Positions 58,600-64,000 of a stretch of 64,000 bases of DNA are shown one piece after another (position 1 is the first letter of the stretch; the number at the start of each line of letters is the position of its first letter). The DNA is from Megalonaias nervosa (taxonomy: Eukaryota > Mollusca > Bivalvia > Unionida > Unionidae). A model generated the notes under the pieces. That model was not told where the DNA came from. It was given only the letters and a program-made list of their open reading frames with translations, and searched no databases. The stretch is taken from NCBI GenBank assembly GCA_016617855.1, contig JAECUM010004341.1, forward strand, positions 1 to 64,000, written 5' to 3'. Both the position numbers and the translations under genes were made by a program.

Positions 58600-59392
58600 T
58601 GTACACTGTATCAATGATACACCACAAGATGTATAAATTTTATTTCTTTTCATGGATTTTCACCCATATCTTGCTACAATGGTCCTCCACCACCACCACC
58701 ACCAAATACCTTACAGTATGTGTGCCTTATAACCAAACAATTTACCATATAGTGTCAACAGGATATTGCAACTTTGTATCATTGATTATATAAACACTGT
58801 AGATAAATCCCAAGGAAAGCGTACACATACTATTACAATCAACCATATTCTTGTAGGTTACTTGGTGTAAGCTCAGTTTCAAGGTTTTCATCCAGTCCAA
58901 ATTCTTTTTCCCCCTCACTCAATGAGAGGGGAGGGGAATGGAAAGCAGAAAGAATTGCAATGAAATTGTGTACCATGTTAAATTCATTTACAAAACGGGA
59001 ATTATTAATACTTTTTTATCGTCATTTTCATACATCACTAATGATAATTGAGTGGAAATTTATCATTGATCTATAGGCCTAGAATCAACAGCACTCAGTT
59101 TCAAGAATGTTGATATACGCGCATTTGTGTGCCATGGGCAGATCACAATTTGATATATAATAGAACCTGTCTTGAAAGACCACCTCTTTTGCCAAAAAAT
59201 TACGGTCTCTCAAGACAGGTGGTCTCTCATAACAGGTCACAATGCCATATAATCAATCGGTTTGTGCATTGAGAGTCTGGTCTCTCAAGACAGGTGGTCT
59301 CAGATAGCACTGGTCTTTCAAGACAGGTTTTACTACACCAACAGTACTGGTATTTCAAATTGCTTTATAACAACACTTTAAAAGCTGTGTTA

Positions 59393-59400
<8 letters not shown>
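58600..59400. repeat. Long repeat, copy 2 (partner 1-1430)
   Basis: It matches copy 1 in order and orientation. It lacks the roughly 730 bp between 54 and 779 of copy 1, has (CCA)n where copy 1 has (GA)n, and carries an extra 180-bp element at 59158-59337. Confidence 0.8.
59158..59337. mobile_element. 180-bp MITE, TA-flanked, with empty site in the other repeat copy
   Basis: The ends are inverted repeats: AGAACCTGTCTTGAAAGACC at the left and GGTCTTTCAAGACAGGTTTT at the right. The inside repeats GGTCTCTCAAGACAGGTGGT. TA stands at both edges, as for Tc1/mariner-type insertion. Copy 1 of the surrounding repeat reads TTTGATATACCAACAG without the element (1368-1383), an occupied/empty pair inside one window. 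No transposase is encoded. Confidence 0.85.

Positions 59401-59476
<76 letters not shown>
59400..59476. repeat. (TA)n microsatellite
   Basis: About 38 TA units at the right edge of the long repeat. Confidence 0.97.
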
Positions 59477-59478
<2 letters not shown>

Positions 59479-61208
59479 TATGCTCAACCCACTTGTAGTA
59501 ATGTGTAGAACCTGTGACCAATTTGGCAAGCAAGGTACTAAAGAGTCCAATAAGGCTTGGCTACTTTAAACAAAGGATGTGTTACAAATTGAGCAATTTT
59601 ACTTCAAAGTTTAGGAAATAAAAAATAACAATATACTGATTAAATCCGTGTTGATCCTTTCTACCATCAAATATTTTAACCTTGAGTGAAATAAAATTAA
59701 CAAAGGATTTAGAAAACTGCAATATTTAATCCCTCCCTCTCTCTCTCTCTTTCTCTCTCTCTCATCAACACACATACACAATCATGAGACAGTGACACCT
59801 TACCTACAATGACTCAAATAACATGAGATTTTACCATGTGCAAAACCAGCTAGCAAATTGTCACCTGTCAAAAGGGTATGCTGTGTACCTCCCAATATCC
59901 ACCTGTCACCTTATCGACATTTACCTGTCATGTTTTTAAACAGATGACCTATTTGGACAGGCTTATACCTATATACATGTATCTGTATAATATCTTTCCC
60001 TTTTAATGTGTTATAACCAATACATACATGTACTTGCCTATATATTGCTCACTTTAGACCACATCCATCTATGACCACATACAGTGTACAAGATACAAAA
60101 AAGTGCCTTGTTTACATAATTAACATTGAAAATTTACCAAAATACACATAATTATTTCAAAGTAACAATACTACATATCCAATCTGCTCACATATCCCTA
60201 GCAGTTGCCAATTCAGGCACTTACTGAAAATGGTGATACAGTTATATTTACTAAGTTTCATATCATTCATTGGATGAAGAACATAATTAAATATTGCCCA
60301 ACATGAAAATTAAAAACACCACATGATCTGTCCTTTTATTGACCATCCATGTTATGCAGTCCAGAGCAACAATTGGTTTGGCTTAATAAACTGTGCTAAC
60401 AAATGATAGGGTTTTTATTGGATAATTGGTCATCTTATTCTCTAATAAACAATGCATGAAATCAATAATTCCTTCTCAATGATGTGTAACCACAGAAATG
60501 CAGCTTTACTGAACAAGGTAATAATGTGAGGTTATGATAAGGATGCCAGACTCATCTGTTTGCTATGGACTAAGTGCATGAACTGGACTTATTTCGCTGG
60601 TTGTTTAGTGCTTGAAGGCAGAGTTATTGTTACGCAAACTATCTGAACTGCCCTCTGATCCAAACTGAAACCATGTCCCCCAACTTTTACAATTATGTTA
60701 GTAACATCTGCATATTGGTGTCCTTGGCAGTTTGGATAAATGGAATTTTACTCTAAAAAGAAAACAAAACTGTATACAATGGTCAGTCACTAAAAAGTAC
60801 TCCAGTATAACAGTCTCTTAATACAGCACAGGTATAGTGTTGTATCTCACTTGAATTTTCCATTTGCCATGTACCACACTATAACACAGTCTCTAATATA
60901 ACATATGTAACGTCATGGAGGGGTTCAGGCAAATCCCCTCAAGACCAACACTGACACAAAAAGATGTATATTTGTGATGGTTTAAAATATTTTAAAATGG
61001 GCTAAACTTAGACTGGGAGAGGAGATCAAGTCCTATTTTTCATTTTGCTCTGGAGATTTTGTCCATTGGTGATGTTGTCTTAGGGAGATTTTGTCCTCAG
61101 GGAAATTTTGTCCCTACACCTGATTATGTATCTCATTTGAATTCTATGCAATGTAATGTACCACAGTATGCCCAGTATAAGGCAGCCTTGTCACAGTACA
61201 TTTGTATT
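59477..61208. other. Non-coding; (CT)n at 59733-59764
   Basis: No gene was seen. A short (CT)n run lies near 59740. 60834-60895 and 61124-61180 share TGTATCTCACTTGAATT / TGTATCTCATTTGAATT and ATGTACCACA. GGAGATTTTGTCC recurs three times with one variant at 61052-61115. Confidence 0.5.
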
Positions 61209-62309
61209 ACTCTTATGAACAGCATTATAATGATGGACTAGTGTAATATGACAATAGTCTTATGGACAGCTATTTAATGATGGACTAGTGCAATATGACA
61301 ATGGTCTTATGAACAGCAATATAATGATGGTCCAGTGGTCTTATGAACAGCAATAAAATGATGAACTAATGTAAGATGACAATGGTCTTATGAACAGCAA
61401 TTTAATGATGGACCAGTGTAATATGACAATGGTCTTATGAACAGCAACAAAAAGATGGACCAGTGTAATATGACATTAGTCTTATAAACAGCAATATTAT
61501 GATGGACCAGTGGTCTTATGAAAAGTAATATAAACAGGGACCAGTGTAATATGATAATGGTCTTATAAACAGCAATATAAAGATGGACCAGTGTAATATG
61601 ACAATAGTCTAATGAACAGCAATATAATGAAGGACTAATGTAATATGACAATGGTCTTATAAACAGCAACATAAAGATGGACCAGTGTAATATGATAATG
61701 GTCATGTGAGCAGCAATATACTGATGGACCAGTAGTCTTATGAACAGCAATAAAATGATGGGCTAATGTAAGATGACAATGGTCTTATGAACAGCAATTT
61801 AACGATGGACCAGTGTAATATGACAAAAGTCTTGATGAATGGCAATATAAAGATGGACCAGCATAATATGACATTAGTCTTATAAACAGCAAAATAATGA
61901 TGGACCCGTGGTCTTATGAAAAGCAATATAAAGATGGACCAGTGAATATGACATTAGTCTTATAAACAGCAAAATAATGATGGACCCTTGGTCTTATGAA
62001 AAGCAATATAAAGATGGACCAGTGAATATGACGATGGCCTTATAAACGGTACATAAAGATGGACCAGTGGAATATGACAATAGCCTTATGAATGGCAATA
62101 TAATGAAGGAATAGTGTAATATGACAATGGTCTTATAAACAGCAACATAAAGATGGACCAGTGTAATATGACATTGGTCTTATAAACAGCAATATAATGA
62201 TGGACCAGTGGTCTTATAAACAGCAACATACAAATGGACTAGTGTAAGATGACAATGGTCTTATGAACAGCAATATAATGATGGACCAATGAAATATGAC
62301 ATTGGTCTG
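61209..62309. repeat. 47-bp minisatellite with 34-bp short units, about 25 copies
   Basis: The long unit is ATGATGGACCAGTGTAATAT + GACAATGGTCTTATGAACAG + CAATATA. The short form lacks the 13-bp GTAATATGACAAT part and joins CCAGT directly to GGTCTTATG. Short units recur at intervals (about 61330, 61505, 61730, 61905, 61985, 62205). Minus-strand frames (61388-61750, 61738-61926) are repeat artefacts. Confidence 0.93.
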
Positions 62310-64000
62310 AAAAAAAACCCGTTAAGTTCATTCAAACACATGAAATTTAAAATAATAGATTAAGAATAAACACAAAATCAAATCATCCATCTTTACTAAA
62401 GCTCATCAGTCTAGGAAACTGACCATCTTGTTTTCAAGACTAATGTGGGGCTGACAAATGGGGTAATTAATATTGATATTGCTTCTAAAAAATGTTATAT
62501 TAAACCAAAGTGGTTTGACTCTCTAGATTCTTTTCATTAATCTCTGAATGAACATTAAAAACCCTACACATTCCATTCCTTCAGTTTCCTTAATTTAAAT
62601 TCACCTAATTCTTCTAACACCTAAATCTCAAACTATCAGGGTTTATATTAATATTTATTTCAATGCTGCAGCAGTCCAAAAATTCTGAGAAAATATATTT
62701 GTCTACATCAAAAGAAAACAAGAGAGGGGAAAAAGTAAAGAAAAAATATAAAACTACAATCAAAACTTCCCTAACAGCTACCTTTATATAGTGGTTACCT
62801 GCTCTCAATGGCCACTCCCATTTCATCCAGTACAATAACCTCTTTAATAGTCAAGTATTAAATAATCACTTGCTTTCAGTGGTCAGTGGCAAGGTGTTTT
62901 CTAACCAAACAGTAGCTTCTTATTGCTGACAGCAGTTACTCAAGTGTTTTTTTTCTCAAGAAAGGCACTGTTCAACCATGTGAATTGATATGTAAACATG
63001 CCTTGTCTGGCTTATATATATATTCAAGTTAATCCACCAGTATAACTTTAGATTTGGAAAATTTATGCATTGCCTTGTAATTTTAAGAAATCTGTTGTTG
63101 TAATAAATACTCAAGATAATATTCTTACAGCCCTGCCCCCTCTCCCCTTTTTGTGTGGGGGGCGGGGGAAGATTCATTGACTACCATTACTAAATGTATT
63201 AATCCAAAAGATTAAAAGAGAAATAATTTTATACCAAATTTGTTTTAGTTTACTGGATAACAGTAGTTTGGGGATAAGGCTGCGGTAAGCTCTTCCTGTG
63301 TATTCTTTATAATGTGAAAAATGAAGTTCAGTTTTCAACCTCATTTCTTTTGGATAAATGGATTGTAATTATTATAAGTAAAAAAAATTGAAAGCAAGCT
63401 CAAGTATTATAGTAACGTAGAAAAATTTGCATAAATCTGTATGTAAAAAATGCATTGTGGTCTGAGAAAAATAATACATATAGTCACAATGTTCATGCCA
63501 CATGATCATTAAAAATCCATCCATATTTGAAATGACAATGATAACTGGCATTTCATCCAAGAATAGATAATGGACCAACAATAAAGTCACTATTTCATAC
63601 AAGCTATTCTGTTGGTTGACAATGTTCAAGGAATGCTATGCCGAATTCTGCGTGAACACAGAACTAAGGACAAAAACTCAAGCACATCTGATAGCAAATA
63701 CTGATGGGAACATTGTTTCAACTTAAAAGGCATCACCAGTCTTAAAAAAGGTGACCTGTCTATCATCGAATTTACACTTTCAATATCTGGCCTTTGTTAC
63801 ATCTAAGACAGCTGACTCCAGATGCAATATAGAAAGAGCTAAGCCAGTTACCTCCTTACCATGTATATCAACAGGTACGTTCTACACGAAAACAGACAGA
63901 CAGCTTGAATACATCTGTGAATGTAACCATTTTCTATCAGAATTTTTCAATTATAAACTTATATGGTTAATTGTTGGAATATGAAATTATGCTAATTTCC
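62310..64000. other. Non-coding, nothing recognised
   Basis: Short frames only. A G/C-rich patch (CCCCTCTCCCC...GGGGGGCGGGGG) at about 63135-63170 stands out from the AT-rich surroundings. Confidence 0.45.

Noticed and set aside
61388..61926. Leu/Ile/Tyr-rich minus-strand frames resembling membrane proteins
   Set aside because: They are readings of the 47-bp minisatellite.

Overview
This is eukaryotic, AT-rich, repeat-dense DNA, almost certainly from a lophotrochozoan animal and most likely a mollusc (bivalve or gastropod). Three things point there. Genes are split by kilobase introns with canonical splice sites. Several tRNA-derived SINE families and arrays of roughly 150-200 bp degenerate units of a type I associate with mollusc genomes fill the non-coding DNA. 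Long (TA)n, (CA)n, (GA)n and tri/tetranucleotide microsatellites are everywhere. The species cannot be named from the sequence alone.

Two host genes can be supported. On the minus strand (13346-21320) a complete three-exon gene encodes an 827-residue, membrane-anchored copper amine oxidase. The splice phases fit, and the topaquinone tyrosine, catalytic aspartate and three copper histidines are all present. On the plus strand (34309-43578) the last three exons of a second gene join in frame, ending in a stop codon and a poly(A) signal. Its product is not recognised and its 5' end was not found. The two genes are transcribed away from each other and nothing indicates a shared function.

The other long open frame (29605-31005) is an intronless gag-like protein with one CCHC zinc knuckle, ending in AATAAA and 72 uninterrupted A residues. 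It looks like a young retrotransposed element with no reverse transcriptase beside it.

Layout: 1-1430 is a repeat whose second copy lies 57 kb away at 58600-59400. 2.4-4 kb holds a 59-bp array joined to a SINE-like element (two copies). 6.9-9.1 kb holds two 21-bp arrays, 10.5 kb a 56-bp array and 11.6-12.6 kb a 35-bp array. 13.3-21.3 kb is the amine oxidase gene. 21.3-29 kb is mostly unremarkable non-coding DNA with one SINE. 29.4-31.1 kb is the gag element. 32-43.6 kb is the plus-strand gene with arrays in its introns and a perfect 124-bp inverted repeat. 44-57 kb carries tandem duplications and a family of small inverted-repeat elements predicted to fold into a three-stem structure. 61.2-62.3 kb is a 47-bp array. 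The remainder shows no gene.
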